Positions 14,245 to 28,656 of a DNA stretch of 64,000 nucleotides are shown one piece after another. The notes under the pieces are model-generated. The model was given only the letters and a program-made list of their open reading frames with translations, ran no database searches and had not been told where the DNA came from. Both the position numbers and the translations under genes were made by a program. The first letter of the stretch is position 1; each line of letters starts with the position of its first letter. Origin of the DNA: Paramecium sonneborni (Eukaryota; Ciliophora; Oligohymenophorea; Peniculida; Parameciidae). Location: assembly GCA_905182985.1 (NCBI GenBank), contig CAJJDN010000045.1, positions 154,418 through 218,417 of the forward strand, given 5' to 3'.

Positions 14245-15482
14245 TATTTTAATTAAATATTTGTCTTAAAGCAATTTTCTAAAATAAGAAGTCTGCTTTG
14301 GTATTAGAAAGTAGGGAAGAAATCTATCAACTATAAAAGAATTGATTGCTTTCTGGTAAAAGAGAGAAGAATCTTTTAAATTACCTACAATTAATACATA
14401 CAGAAAGATCAGACTTTTATCAATAAAAACCATATGAAATTAAGTTTAAGATCTATCTCAATTGTTTGAATAAAATAATCTCATACAAAAAGAATTGAAC
14501 TTCTACATTTGATCGAATAATTATTTCATTAATTGAAATTGAGTATAAAATGTCTTTATTAATTTGTTACTTTGAAAGACCTACATTTATCTATATTTAA
14601 TTCAATGATTAATTATTATTACTTTGGCTAAATGCTGAATTGATTAAATAAGTAATCTATGTTGAATATCATTTAAGTTGCATGTATTAAATTGAAAAAA
14701 ACCTGACCATTAATTAAAAAGGATCAGATCCATATTCAATCATTAATATATAGATCATAATATGATAATTGACTCTTTTTTAAGTTCTTAAAACTCATTT
14801 TTTTAAAAAAAAAAAAAAACTATTAGATTTAGATCTATGATGGTTTCAACTTTCTGAATAATAAGAAAAAGGGCCTTTAACTTAAATTATCATTAAGAGT
14901 ATGTATAAGCTATTACACTTATCCTATTAGCTTAAAATAATGTTCTTTCATATAGTCTGTTTTTATCTTCACAAAAATGGTAAATCTTTCAAATGTTCCA
15001 TTCTTAAAAGCAATAACATAAAAAATAGATCATAAAGAGGTTGTCACAAATTTTCTTAATAAATTAAATTTTGCAATAACTCTTTCATTTAAGTTTATTC
15101 TTTTAAAACTTTGATAGTTAAAAACAATCTTATTGTTTGCTTTAAGCCTCTAAATATGTGATGGATGAATTAAAAAAAGGTTAGCATTATTCGAAGTTAT
15201 TCTATAGAATTGAAATCTTACAAATATCTACTGATTAGATTGAAATTAAATCATTAATTGATTTGAAACTTAAAGGAAAATATCTGATGGATTAGTAAGT
15301 AAGCCTTCAAAATTACCTTTCAGTGCTTGTTTTAGAGGTAATTGAACAAAATTACTATGGTAACTGGTTATCTTCTCAAAGAAGTTATTGATTTATTTAT
15401 AAATTTAAATGAAAACATATATATTTTAGTTTTATTCTAAATCATTAACTATTTATTAAAAAGGAAAAATTAAATCCAACAA
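14245..15482 (+). other. Gene-poor stretch; possible remnants of a plus-strand gene
   Basis: Several plus-strand open stretches look protein-like but do not join. Examples lie around 14285-14510, 14515-14765, 14979-15115 and 15161-15391 (the last starts with ATG and contains a possible 25-nt intron). Frames change between them, with in-frame TGA codons. This pattern fits a decayed gene, perhaps extending to about 15870, but chance open frames in TGA-only AT-rich DNA cannot be excluded. A run of 14 A's lies near 14806-14819. No domain was recognised and no function is proposed. Confidence 0.3.
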
Positions 15483-16270
15483 TACATATAAAACCTAGAG
15501 GAAAATCATTAAAAGATTTTCTAAATTTATAAAATTTGGATTTTCTTACATGATAGAAATATTCTATTATCCATTTTATCAAAGAAAAATGTATTTTTTA
15601 TTAAATTAAGATCATTTATAAAATAACTTTAATAGAGAAATAATTTTAACTTATTTTAAAAAATTTAGAATAAACAGAATAAAATTGTTATAATAAAAAA
15701 AAACTTGGAAGCTTGTGAGATGTGATAAAATTTATCAAGAAAAATATCAAAATTTAAATGCACAATTTAAATTTATTGAGAAATCATCTAATTCTGATCG
15801 AAATTATTAGAATTTCAATCTAAAACCACAATTTTACCGAATAGATATAACTATATTCTTTTGTTATTGTCAACTGGATTTCCATTAACGAATTATATAA
15901 ATTGATGTTTTTAATAACCAATAATTATTATGATTAATAAATTTAAAACAGTTTTTAGATAAATCTCCACATAAGTTGAAATTTACTTTCCAAATGATTG
16001 AAAATGATGAAAGTGATTCCATCATTTTATTAAAAATAGCCTTTGTTGACTCTTTTATATTTAAAAATAAAAGTTTCAATTTTATTTCTTCCATATAAGA
16101 ATATGTATATTTTTTTTAATTAAGTTTCTAATTTCTATTATAATGGATTAATAAGAAGAAAACATAGAAAATAATTAAGAGAATTTCACATAAGTTTTTA
16201 AAAGATTTAAACTAAAATATGATCAAGCTAAACCTTTAAATTTAGCTAATGTTTAAAACACAGCAGTTGC
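15483..16270 (+). repeat. Left copy of a 788-bp exact duplication abutting an N gap
   Basis: This segment recurs as 17172-17959 (constant offset 1,689), beginning at the right edge of the N run and ending here at the left edge of the N run. Everything compared by eye was identical. That is the signature of two overlapping contig ends left unmerged, not of a biological repeat. It carries a truncated copy of the start of the GTPase gene (ATG at 16143). Confidence 0.9.
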
Positions 16271-17171
16271 NNNNNNNNNNNNNNNNNNNNNNNNNNNNNN
16301 NNNNNNNNNNNNNNNNNNNNNNNNNNNNNNNNNNNNNNNNNNNNNNNNNNNNNNNNNNNNNNNNNNNNNNNNNNNNNNNNNNNNNNNNNNNNNNNNNNNN
16401 NNNNNNNNNNNNNNNNNNNNNNNNNNNNNNNNNNNNNNNNNNNNNNNNNNNNNNNNNNNNNNNNNNNNNNNNNNNNNNNNNNNNNNNNNNNNNNNNNNNN
16501 NNNNNNNNNNNNNNNNNNNNNNNNNNNNNNNNNNNNNNNNNNNNNNNNNNNNNNNNNNNNNNNNNNNNNNNNNNNNNNNNNNNNNNNNNNNNNNNNNNNN
16601 NNNNNNNNNNNNNNNNNNNNNNNNNNNNNNNNNNNNNNNNNNNNNNNNNNNNNNNNNNNNNNNNNNNNNNNNNNNNNNNNNNNNNNNNNNNNNNNNNNNN
16701 NNNNNNNNNNNNNNNNNNNNNNNNNNNNNNNNNNNNNNNNNNNNNNNNNNNNNNNNNNNNNNNNNNNNNNNNNNNNNNNNNNNNNNNNNNNNNNNNNNNN
16801 NNNNNNNNNNNNNNNNNNNNNNNNNNNNNNNNNNNNNNNNNNNNNNNNNNNNNNNNNNNNNNNNNNNNNNNNNNNNNNNNNNNNNNNNNNNNNNNNNNNN
16901 NNNNNNNNNNNNNNNNNNNNNNNNNNNNNNNNNNNNNNNNNNNNNNNNNNNNNNNNNNNNNNNNNNNNNNNNNNNNNNNNNNNNNNNNNNNNNNNNNNNN
17001 NNNNNNNNNNNNNNNNNNNNNNNNNNNNNNNNNNNNNNNNNNNNNNNNNNNNNNNNNNNNNNNNNNNNNNNNNNNNNNNNNNNNNNNNNNNNNNNNNNNN
17101 NNNNNNNNNNNNNNNNNNNNNNNNNNNNNNNNNNNNNNNNNNNNNNNNNNNNNNNNNNNNNNNNNNNNNNN
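16271..17171. other. Assembly gap (N run)
   Basis: 901 undetermined bases. Because the flanks are the same sequence, the gap probably has negative true length: the contigs overlap and no sequence may be missing. Confidence 0.95.
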
Positions 17172-17959
17172 TACATATAAAACCTAGAGGAAAATCATTA
17201 AAAGATTTTCTAAATTTATAAAATTTGGATTTTCTTACATGATAGAAATATTCTATTATCCATTTTATCAAAGAAAAATGTATTTTTTATTAAATTAAGA
17301 TCATTTATAAAATAACTTTAATAGAGAAATAATTTTAACTTATTTTAAAAAATTTAGAATAAACAGAATAAAATTGTTATAATAAAAAAAAACTTGGAAG
17401 CTTGTGAGATGTGATAAAATTTATCAAGAAAAATATCAAAATTTAAATGCACAATTTAAATTTATTGAGAAATCATCTAATTCTGATCGAAATTATTAGA
17501 ATTTCAATCTAAAACCACAATTTTACCGAATAGATATAACTATATTCTTTTGTTATTGTCAACTGGATTTCCATTAACGAATTATATAAATTGATGTTTT
17601 TAATAACCAATAATTATTATGATTAATAAATTTAAAACAGTTTTTAGATAAATCTCCACATAAGTTGAAATTTACTTTCCAAATGATTGAAAATGATGAA
17701 AGTGATTCCATCATTTTATTAAAAATAGCCTTTGTTGACTCTTTTATATTTAAAAATAAAAGTTTCAATTTTATTTCTTCCATATAAGAATATGTATATT
17801 TTTTTTAATTAAGTTTCTAATTTCTATTATAATGGATTAATAAGAAGAAAACATAGAAAATAATTAAGAGAATTTCACATAAGTTTTTAAAAGATTTAAA
17901 CTAAAATATGATCAAGCTAAACCTTTAAATTTAGCTAATGTTTAAAACACAGCAGTTGC
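17172..17959 (+). repeat. Right copy of the 788-bp duplication
   Basis: Identical to 15483-16270. Here the GTPase gene continues uninterrupted, so this is the copy that should be used. Upstream of the gene the copy holds an ambiguous minus-strand open stretch (about 17559-17783, 74 codons with a TGA stop) divergent from the GTPase start; it has no recognisable homology. Confidence 0.9.
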
Positions 17960-20495
17960 AATTTTTGGATTGACAAAAAGTGGAAAATCAACATTCTTTC
18001 ATTTACTTAAAGGAGATAGGCTTATAACTAATTAAGATACGATGAGAGTACAAGTAGATGGTTAATAGGAAAGTTTTATAGGACATGATTTCTAAAGTTA
18101 TACAAAAAAAGTAAATCAATTTACCATTCAATCTGATCCATGTTTAGATTTGATTGATTCTCCAGGAATTGAAGACACAAGTGAAGATTATGATGAAATA
18201 GCATCTTCTTTACATTTAATTCGGTTATTATAAGAATACAAAAGAATTATCTTTCTTTTAGTTATTCCCATGGATTATTTCTCGAGTAGTTAAATTTAAC
18301 TTTCTTTAAATTATGTATACAACTTAATGTAATCAGAGAAGGATATTAATTATCTTTGTTAGTAATAGATGATAGCATTGATAATCAATAGAACCAGAAC
18401 TTCAGATTATGTTAATGAAAAATAAAAAATAATGTAGAGTTTTCGTGGAATTTAATAACAAGGATTTTAAGCAATAAATTTATTACATTATTTTTAATAA
18501 GGTATAAATAACAATGTCTTTTTTCTAAACCAATCCCCAGACAAGCATCATTTGGATGAATGTCGCCTCAAAATATTAAATTTTATTTAATTAAGAAAAT
18601 TGAACTATTAAAAAATTTTTTATAAATTCAATCTATCTAATAAAGGTAAAATTACAACATATAATTTTATAAAATCATTATCTTAGTTTTGTTAGGAATA
18701 ATTAGAAAACTAATTAAAATTGATGTTTTAAAAAATAAATTAGCTAGAAATAGAAAAAAGAATTATTATATTTCTATTTTTAAATTCTCTCCATCTAATT
18801 TAAATTCCTTTGCAGTTATTTTTTAAAATATAAAAGTTAATCTAAGAGAAATTTCAAATTTTTCAATTACAAGATTGCCTATCTTAGGCATTAATAAACA
18901 TTTAATAAGAATTTGATGAAAAATATTTATAGTTGATATGCGAGTTGGATTTTAATTATAGTATTTAAATTTCAGAAGATATCACAAATTAAATCAATAA
19001 CGATTTAAATCAATATTACAAAAAAAATCTATAGAATAAATTGCAAAATGAAGAAGAAATTAATTTGTTTCAATAAATTTCAAAAGCTCTAATTTAATTT
19101 AGAGATTTAAATTATTGCGATTAAATTAATATTTTTATTGGCTTACCTCTTTGTGGAAAAACTTCAATTATTAAACACATCTATAATAACCCCTGTATGA
19201 ATTAAAATCCTTTTTCGAACAACTAACTCTAGTTTGATCAAGATTTAGTGAAATATTATTTTAAAAATAAAACCAAAATCATAGAGTTTAGATCACTCTA
19301 GGTCGAAGTTTTAGTATTATTATAATATTTTTTTAATTTTTGTTAGGAAGATAATAAATAGTTTAGGATTTATGTTGTTATAAATAGTAATTAAGAAGGG
19401 AATAATAAATAAATTATAAATCTTTTAGAATTATTTATCAATTTTAATAATTTTTAAAATTTAAGTTTTATCTCCTATATATAAAATATATAGTTTATTC
19501 AAAATATTCAAACATAATTTATCTTATAAAGTACTGAGATCGTTAAATTTTTAACTTTAAAAAGAAATTTTGACTAATTTGAAGAAATAGAACATAATTA
19601 TATGCCAGAAGAAATAAATATTTAGTTAAATAATCTAAATATGCAAAGTTTCTATTAAATTAGCCATATATTAGATGTTTAACTATAAATAATAATTGCT
19701 AGAACAAGAGATTTAATTAACTAATAAAATTAGAGAATTAATTGCCTTTCTCATTATCGGAAAAGTTAATTAAATCATGAAGATGTAAATGTATTTATAG
19801 CTTTGAGTGAAATTGATCTATAGTCTTAAAATCGTTATAAACAAATAAGAACTCTTTATTCAATATTAAATATAAATGATGAGATAATGTAAAATTAAGA
19901 TTCGTTTAATGTTTTTTAGAAAATTAAAAAAGCCATAAACCTTTTGACATTGGGAGAATAATATTAACTATTTCTAAAAAAACACTTCTATATAATAGAG
20001 TGGTGTGATTAAAAAATTTAAATCATTTACAAAATCATTGATAATTTTTAAACTATAAAAAATATCAATTAACTAGATAAAATCCAGTTATTATTAAAAA
20101 TTTCTGAATTATACCCAGAACCCTTATTAGAAAGAAATGATATTGAAATGTTACAAATATTATAGGATTTCTATTCTTCATTTATTAAACCAAATTAAAT
20201 TGGTTAACCAAACAATAATAACTAATATATAAAAGAAAATTTACCTGAACTGACCATACTATTAAATACATTTTAGTCAGCAACAAAAAAATTAGAAAAT
20301 ATTGCTAAATTAATCAAAAAATCACAAAAGTATGGTTTCACAGCTTAGGATAGTTAGATATTAAAATTTTTCTTACATACCATTGTTTATTTGCTTTTTG
20401 ATCTTTATGAGAATAAAAGAGTAGTAAAGTAGTTAAAATACAATTAAATTGCAAGAGAATACTATTTGAATGATCAAAACTTTAAGAATATTTGA
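17832..20495 (+). CDS. Large GTPase with two P-loops, 887 aa, intron-free
   Basis: A single intact reading frame of exactly 888 codons. G1 motif GLTKSGKST is at residues 46-54, followed by the G3 motif LIDSPGIED, an arrangement typical of AIG1/GIMAP- or septin-like GTPases. A second P-loop-like motif, FIGLPLCGKTS, begins near residue 437, so the protein may contain two nucleotide-binding domains. The rest is Asn/Gln/Leu-rich helical sequence without a recognised domain. The ATG at 17832 fits the ATAATGGA context also present at the start of the decayed relative at 9134. Paralogues: the pseudogene at 6104-9134 and the gene at 20831-24295. Function unknown; the family suggests membrane-associated or self-assembling GTPases. 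Confidence 0.82.
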
Positions 20496-20830
20496 TAGGA
20501 TTATCAGGAAAATTGAGTTATTAATATATATATTTATGTGATAATAATTTAATTAAATTTTATCCAAGTATGAAAATACACTCAAAAGAACTATAAGAAA
20601 CATATTTATATAATTTAGTATTCTTTTTTTAATATCTCTAATCTAAAAGAAGAAATATATAATTCAAAACATAATCTATTGAACTTTAAGATATTTTAAT
20701 TTTTAACTCAAATAAAATATAGAGAAGATAATAAATTAAGAATCTAATATTATTAATGATTTCATAATCTTATTCTATGAATTTAGTTAATTCCGAAATC
20801 TATAATTAAAATTTATTGAATTACCAACTT
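20496..20830. other. AT-rich spacer between two paralogous GTPase genes
   Basis: About 335 bp, nearly all A/T. Nothing gene-like was seen. It would contain the promoter of the downstream GTPase gene. Confidence 0.5.
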
Positions 20831-23800
20831 ATGATCTATAAACTTTAAAAAAATATTATATTTTGGTCAATATTTTTAAAGTATAAAGTATTTGATTTAA
20901 AATTCATTATAATTTTTATTATTGTGGAATTGGATAAAAATGAATCTATTGAAATAAACCCTTTATAGGAATTTATTACTAAATCTAAAAAGTATTTGGA
21001 TGAAAACAAAACCAATCATTCTAGAACAGCTGCAATTTTAATGGGAAAAACAAGAGTAGGAAAGTCAACTATATTTCATATTTTGAAAGGTGACGAATTG
21101 GATATCAACGCAAAAAGAAAACTATTTCTGAAGTAGCCAAATTGCTTAATTGGATTAGATGGAAAGTCTTGCACCAAAACTCCAAATATTTACCATTATT
21201 AATTTAAAAATTAGGATGCTCAAGATGAAAATATAGACATTATTGACACTCCAGGATTCGATGATAATGCTGATAAATTAGATGATACAATCTAATAGAT
21301 TCATTTATTTAAAATATTAAATTCTTATAGTAAAGTAATACTTATTATTTTAATTAAATTTGATGAAGATGATCGGGCTTCTTATAGAAGACCACTATCA
21401 TATGCTTAAGACTTTTTTAAAGAGTAGTAAGATATTAATTTAATTCTTGAGAATTTCGGAATATGTCTTATTGTTAATTAGATCAAAGAAGACGGATTAA
21501 ATGATTTTTAACGTTATATTGCAGAAGATATCTAAGATTAAGAAAAAAATAATAACAATGATGATGGGAAAGAATCATAAAAATATAAACTTAAAAAAGA
21601 TTTCTTAATAAAAATAAAAGAAAATGTATTTTCATTAGAGTTTGGGGCAGTAAAAAATAAATAAGAAGATTTAAAAAAATAGATATATAATTTTATTACA
21701 AAAAATAGGATTAATTATAAGAATGTTTTTTTTAAAATGAGTCTTACAGAGGCAGGGAAAATATTTATTTAAAATGTGTTTGGACAAATTAAGTATGTAT
21801 GTGAGTTAGAAATATCAAACACAATTACAGGATTCATTGAGGAAACCAAAAAATTGACAGATTTAAAAGATAAAAAATATTTACTAATAGATTTTTTTCA
21901 AATTATTTAAGAATAATTTTCATTAGAATATGTTAAAGATTTGTATTTTAATTATTTTAAACAAATATTTTAAAACTAAATTTATGACTAATGTAAATCT
22001 AAGAAACTTGATGAATTAGAATTTTTATTTTCAAATAATATTATATCAAGCGTATTAATCAATTTAAGAGAAACCTTAGAAGATAAAAAACTTTTGTTTA
22101 TTTAACTCAAAGATATTAAAAAAAAAGTTTGGAATGAAATAAAAGATATTTAAATTTAAATATAAAATACAATAAAACTTAATGAAACAGAGGAACTGAT
22201 ATTTAATGCTGTTGAGAAAAGCATAAAAAGGTTTTAAAATCTTTTTAATTGGGATAGATTGCTTATTTTTCTTGGAAATCCTTAATCGGGTAAAAGTTCA
22301 ACTATAAACTTTTTGTATAAACAAAAGTTAATTGAGAAGCAATCTCTTTTGCCTTTCATTATGTAAACGCATTTTGAAGAAATTTAAAATGAAAATATAA
22401 TCGAGTTTGGATCTATAGAGTAAGACTAAATCATCGAATTTTAGGAATTTTCATATGATTACATTTTATTGCTTTAATATTTTGTTTTCTTAAGTTAAAA
22501 AAAAAATAAGGAATGTTTTATATTTATTGTAATGAGGGAAGGTTAAGAATTAAATTAAAAGATATAGTTTGGCTTAGAAACGTTTTTAAATTTAAATAGA
22601 ATATAAAAAAATGATGTTTTCAACTTCATAAATTTCAAAGTTGAATAATAATCTAATGATAAAATTATTGTGAGTTTAAATAATCAAATAATTTAATTAG
22701 ATAGAAATTTCTTTACCAATTTTTAAAATATATCATTATTTTAAAAAAATAATATGCCAAATTTTAAAGGTTTTCCAAAAATTCAGATAAATGATTGGAT
22801 TTTGAACATTATACTAGAACCATACAATAGAAAAATTAATTCTATAATTGAATCATTTAAAGAGAAAGTTGTTAAACTTATTGATTCACATAAATTTTTT
22901 CCAGAATAAATAAAAAATTAGAATCTATTGCTTTTGATTAAATTAATCGAATTAAATCCAGAAAAAGAAAAAATCGAATTTTTAGAAGAAATTTAAGATT
23001 GTTTAAAATTAATTAGAAATGAGGATAAATTATTAATTGAAAATGAGTTTAGAATTAATAGAGATAAAGACAATTATGAAATAATAAAAATTATATTTAA
23101 AACCCTAATACGTTAATACAACATAGCAAGTTTAATAGTTTAAGTTTGCCAAGATTGTGAGGAAATGTTTTAAAATGTTGATTAAATTATTCATTATTGT
23201 GAATAATAATATGCAGAAAAAGATTAAATGTTTATTTTCAGATTTTTGAAAAAATGTTAAAAAATTAATTCTGAATTTCTAAGTGGTTAAGAATTATAAA
23301 GTATTGATATTTTAGAATCTATTTATAATATATTAGAAGAAGATCTTTTAAAGAAAGAATAGGAGTAGCGTTTTTAATTGCAGATGAATTTTTAATAATG
23401 GATGGAGTTTAATTTGATAAAAACTAAATAAATACTTCCATAATATGAATTTTATGAATTGCCTAAAGAATTAAATTCATTCTAATCAGAATTACTAAAT
23501 TTTATTCATTTAATGTAAGAATTGTTAAAATTTATAGAAAATACTTAGAAAAATGGTTATGAATTTTCTAATTCTTGGTTTCCTTTTAATATAATTTATT
23601 TGGTTTAATCTATTTTTTAAGATAACAATAACAATAAAGAATAGAAAAGGATTATAGAAAACATAAATAAAGCTCATCAGAATATAATGTAAAAAATAAA
23701 TTAAATGAAGAATATTTAGTGGAGAAGAACAGCTTATGCTCGCTTTTCAAATAACCCATTTTTAGAGAATTGTTTTAAAATTTAGTTTAGCAAGGAAGAA

Positions 23801-24295
23801 AATAAAACTGAAAAAAGAAAAAATAATTTAAACGAAATCGACCTATAATAAAACATTAATGAAATAGATCCATTAAATTATTAATAATTAAAATATTACC
23901 ATTACTTTTATTAAAATTAGAGAAACATTTTACAAAGAATATAGTTTCCATAAAATTTCTATAATAATTATAATATTTATATGGAATAAAAAAGTTAAGA
24001 ATTTAGAATAGCCTAAGAATGGTTAGAAAAATAAAAAGATAATTTTTAAAAAAATTGCTATAATTCTTTTAATGTATAGAACCAAAATAAAATTTAAGAA
24101 TTTTTATAAGCCGAGAACTATTTTTAAGGCCAATTTGAATGAAATCAACAATTCATGGGAATAAAGTAATTATTAGGATTGAAATTATAGATTTATGCAC
24201 AAAAAATTTATAAAAATATTTTATTCTTAGATATTAGATATATTAAATTTTAAAGAATATTATTATAAGATTTATATAAAAATGTAATGACTTGA
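20831..24295 (+). CDS. Large GTPase with two P-loops (start uncertain)
   Basis: An uninterrupted frame to TGA 24293-24295. It encodes G1 motif MGKTRVGKST, G3 motif IIDTPGFDD, and a second P-loop FLGNPQSGKSS near residue 482 (counted from 20831), with a long Gln/Asn/Lys-rich helical remainder. The only in-frame ATG upstream of G1 is at 20831, giving 1,154 residues. However, the intervening 31 codons are hydrophobic and AT-rich and look non-coding. The position homologous to the relatives' start is GTG at 20924-20926 (ATTGTGGA versus ATAATGGA). Either the true start was lost, GTG is a sequence error, or an unusual start is used. No introns. Same family as 17832-20495; their tandem arrangement suggests local duplication. 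Confidence 0.8.
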
Positions 24296-24367
24296 ATTAA
24301 TATTAAAATAAACATATATATTAGGATTAATCTTTGGAAAATAAAGATTGATATAAAATACAATAAT

Positions 24368-26709
<2,342 letters not shown>

Positions 26710-27082
26710 TTATTTTTATTATTGATCACAAATCGTGGGAATTTCATAAATTGGGCGCCAATTAATATTATATTTTTATAATTAATAAAATTTACATTTG
26801 CGCTTTTACTTGCTCATTATATCCAAATATCAAATATTCATATATATGCATCATAAAATATTTAATAATTTTAATAGAGAGTAATATTTATAATAAGAAT
26901 GAATTGATAATCAAGATATAAAATTAGATTATTAAAATGAAAGAACTGTAATAATTGATATATAAATATATAATGAACCTACAAAAAAATCATAAATTGA
27001 GATGCACAACAAAAAATCTCTTAACTAACAATGATTTGACATATAATGTAATTTATATTTTATATAAATAAAATTAATCAAT
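26710..27082. promoter_or_regulatory. Shared upstream region between divergent genes
   Basis: 373 bp of AT-rich DNA between MCM7 (minus) and the STPGR-repeat gene (plus), so it should hold both promoters. No specific element was identified. Confidence 0.4.
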
Positions 27083-28469
27083 ATGGTGAGTGCTTTTTCA
27101 ATTGGTAAAGCGTAACGATGTATTTATGATGTTAAATAAAATCAGCCACAATTCCCAGAAGTGAAACACCTGGTCCAGGAGCTTATTAGCCAATGAAGAA
27201 ATAGAAGATGACACCCCCATCATTCAAGTAATTTTTTGCCTGTTAAAATAGATTTGGATCTGGTAATAGAAGTGGGCTTCTAAAATTATTTGCTCCAGGA
27301 CCTGGTGCTTATGAGCATCCTTCAAGAGTAACCAAAGAAGGACCAAAGTATTCATTTGGACTTAAGAAACCAACAATTTTAGCAAAATAGGGACCAGGAC
27401 CAGGTATACATAAAGAATTGATTTATTTTCAGGAGCATATAATCCTAATTACAGAAATATGATTAAGGCACTTCCAAATTATTCAATGGGAAGCAAACTT
27501 TAATAAAACAACTCTACATTTTAACCAGGACCTGGAGCATATGAAAATCCATCAACAGTGATAGGAGTTCCTTGTATGAAGTATAGGTAGTTTTTAGTTT
27601 AAGATTTCCACATTCTAAACGTGATGGATTTTATGATTTGGTTCGTACTCCTGGGCCTGGATCATATTTAAAGAGACCAAATAGTGCTGGTCCTTAATAT
27701 AGATTTGGAACAGCATCAAGAGGAGCTTCCTCAGAAGGCAAGAATCCTGGCCCTGGAGAATATGAAGCAAGAAGCGAGTTTAATGTTTCATAAAAAGGAT
27801 TTTCTATGCTTTCTAGAAGAAATTAAACTTAATAAGAATTAGTACCAGGACCTGGAACTTATAATTGGGATAAGAAATAAAAATTACGACCTCCTTCTTA
27901 TAAAATAGGAAATGAAACAAGAGATAGCTTAAATCGAGAATTACTTAGAACACCTGGACCAGGAACATATGAATCTAGATATGAATTTGCAAGACCTAAA
28001 TCTGCATAAGTTCGTATAGGTAGTGCTACTAGAAGACCATTAAGTGATACAAGAGATATTCCAGGGCCAGGAACTTACGATATGAATACTAAAATAGGGG
28101 AAGGACCAAAACATTAAATCTTAGGTAGTAAGTATGAACCAACAACAACTTTAAATTAACCTGGACCAGGTGCTTATAATCCAAATGATGGACCAAGTAA
28201 ATAACGTCCTGCTTCTGCTAAAATTGGAACAGGTTAAAGAGCTGAACTGAATGCTGGTTTTGGGAAAGATGTACCAGGTAATATTTATTTATTTAATTAA
28301 AGGACCTGGAAATTATAATCTCAGAGGTTAATCTGATGGGCCTAAATGGGGATTTGGAACATCCATGAGACCACATCTGAATTAAACTGATGGAAGTGTT
28401 CCAGGACCAGGAAATTATAATCTCAAACCAACTTTTGCAGATGTTCCATCATATCTATTGAATAAATGA
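27083..28469 (+). CDS. STPGR/SHIPPO-type PGP-repeat cilium protein (CIMAP/ODF3-like)
   Basis: A 419-residue protein with twelve PGPGxY repeats (TPGPGAY, APGPGAY, GPGPGAY, NPGPGEY, VPGPGNY and variants) spaced about 30-40 residues apart, each with an upstream 'sFG/ykiG' segment. This is the signature of SHIPPO/ODF3 (CIMAP) proteins, several of which bind the inner surface of axonemal doublet microtubules. Five introns (27120-27145, 27228-27251, 27404-27432, 27581-27603, 28278-28302) sit within or between repeats; two fall exactly inside a PG codon pair. The count of 420 codons including stop is exact. Ciliary localisation is inferred from the family. Confidence 0.92.
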
Positions 28470-28656
28470 ATATATATCAATTCTAATATAATTATGGATG
28501 GAAATAAGAATTAGTTATTATAATTCTATTTATTTATAATAGGGTTGTCGTTTTTATAAATTAATTTTGAACAATTTATTTATTATTCAAAAAGTAAAAA
28601 CGAATAGTGTGCAATGAAAAGTCAATATGCTTGTGATTTTATCTAATAATTTAATT

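Noticed and set aside
14800..14825. Run of 14 A's as a possible retrotransposon tail
   Set aside because: No target-site duplication or reverse-transcriptase-like frame nearby; such homopolymers are common in this base composition.
15885..16094. Minus-strand 74-codon frame starting MEEIKLKLLF (and its copy at 17574-17783)
   Set aside because: Present twice only because of the assembly duplication; no homology, AT-driven composition, and overlapping plus-strand frames are equally open.
16249..17187. Long open frames across the N run
   Set aside because: They consist of undetermined bases and have no meaning.
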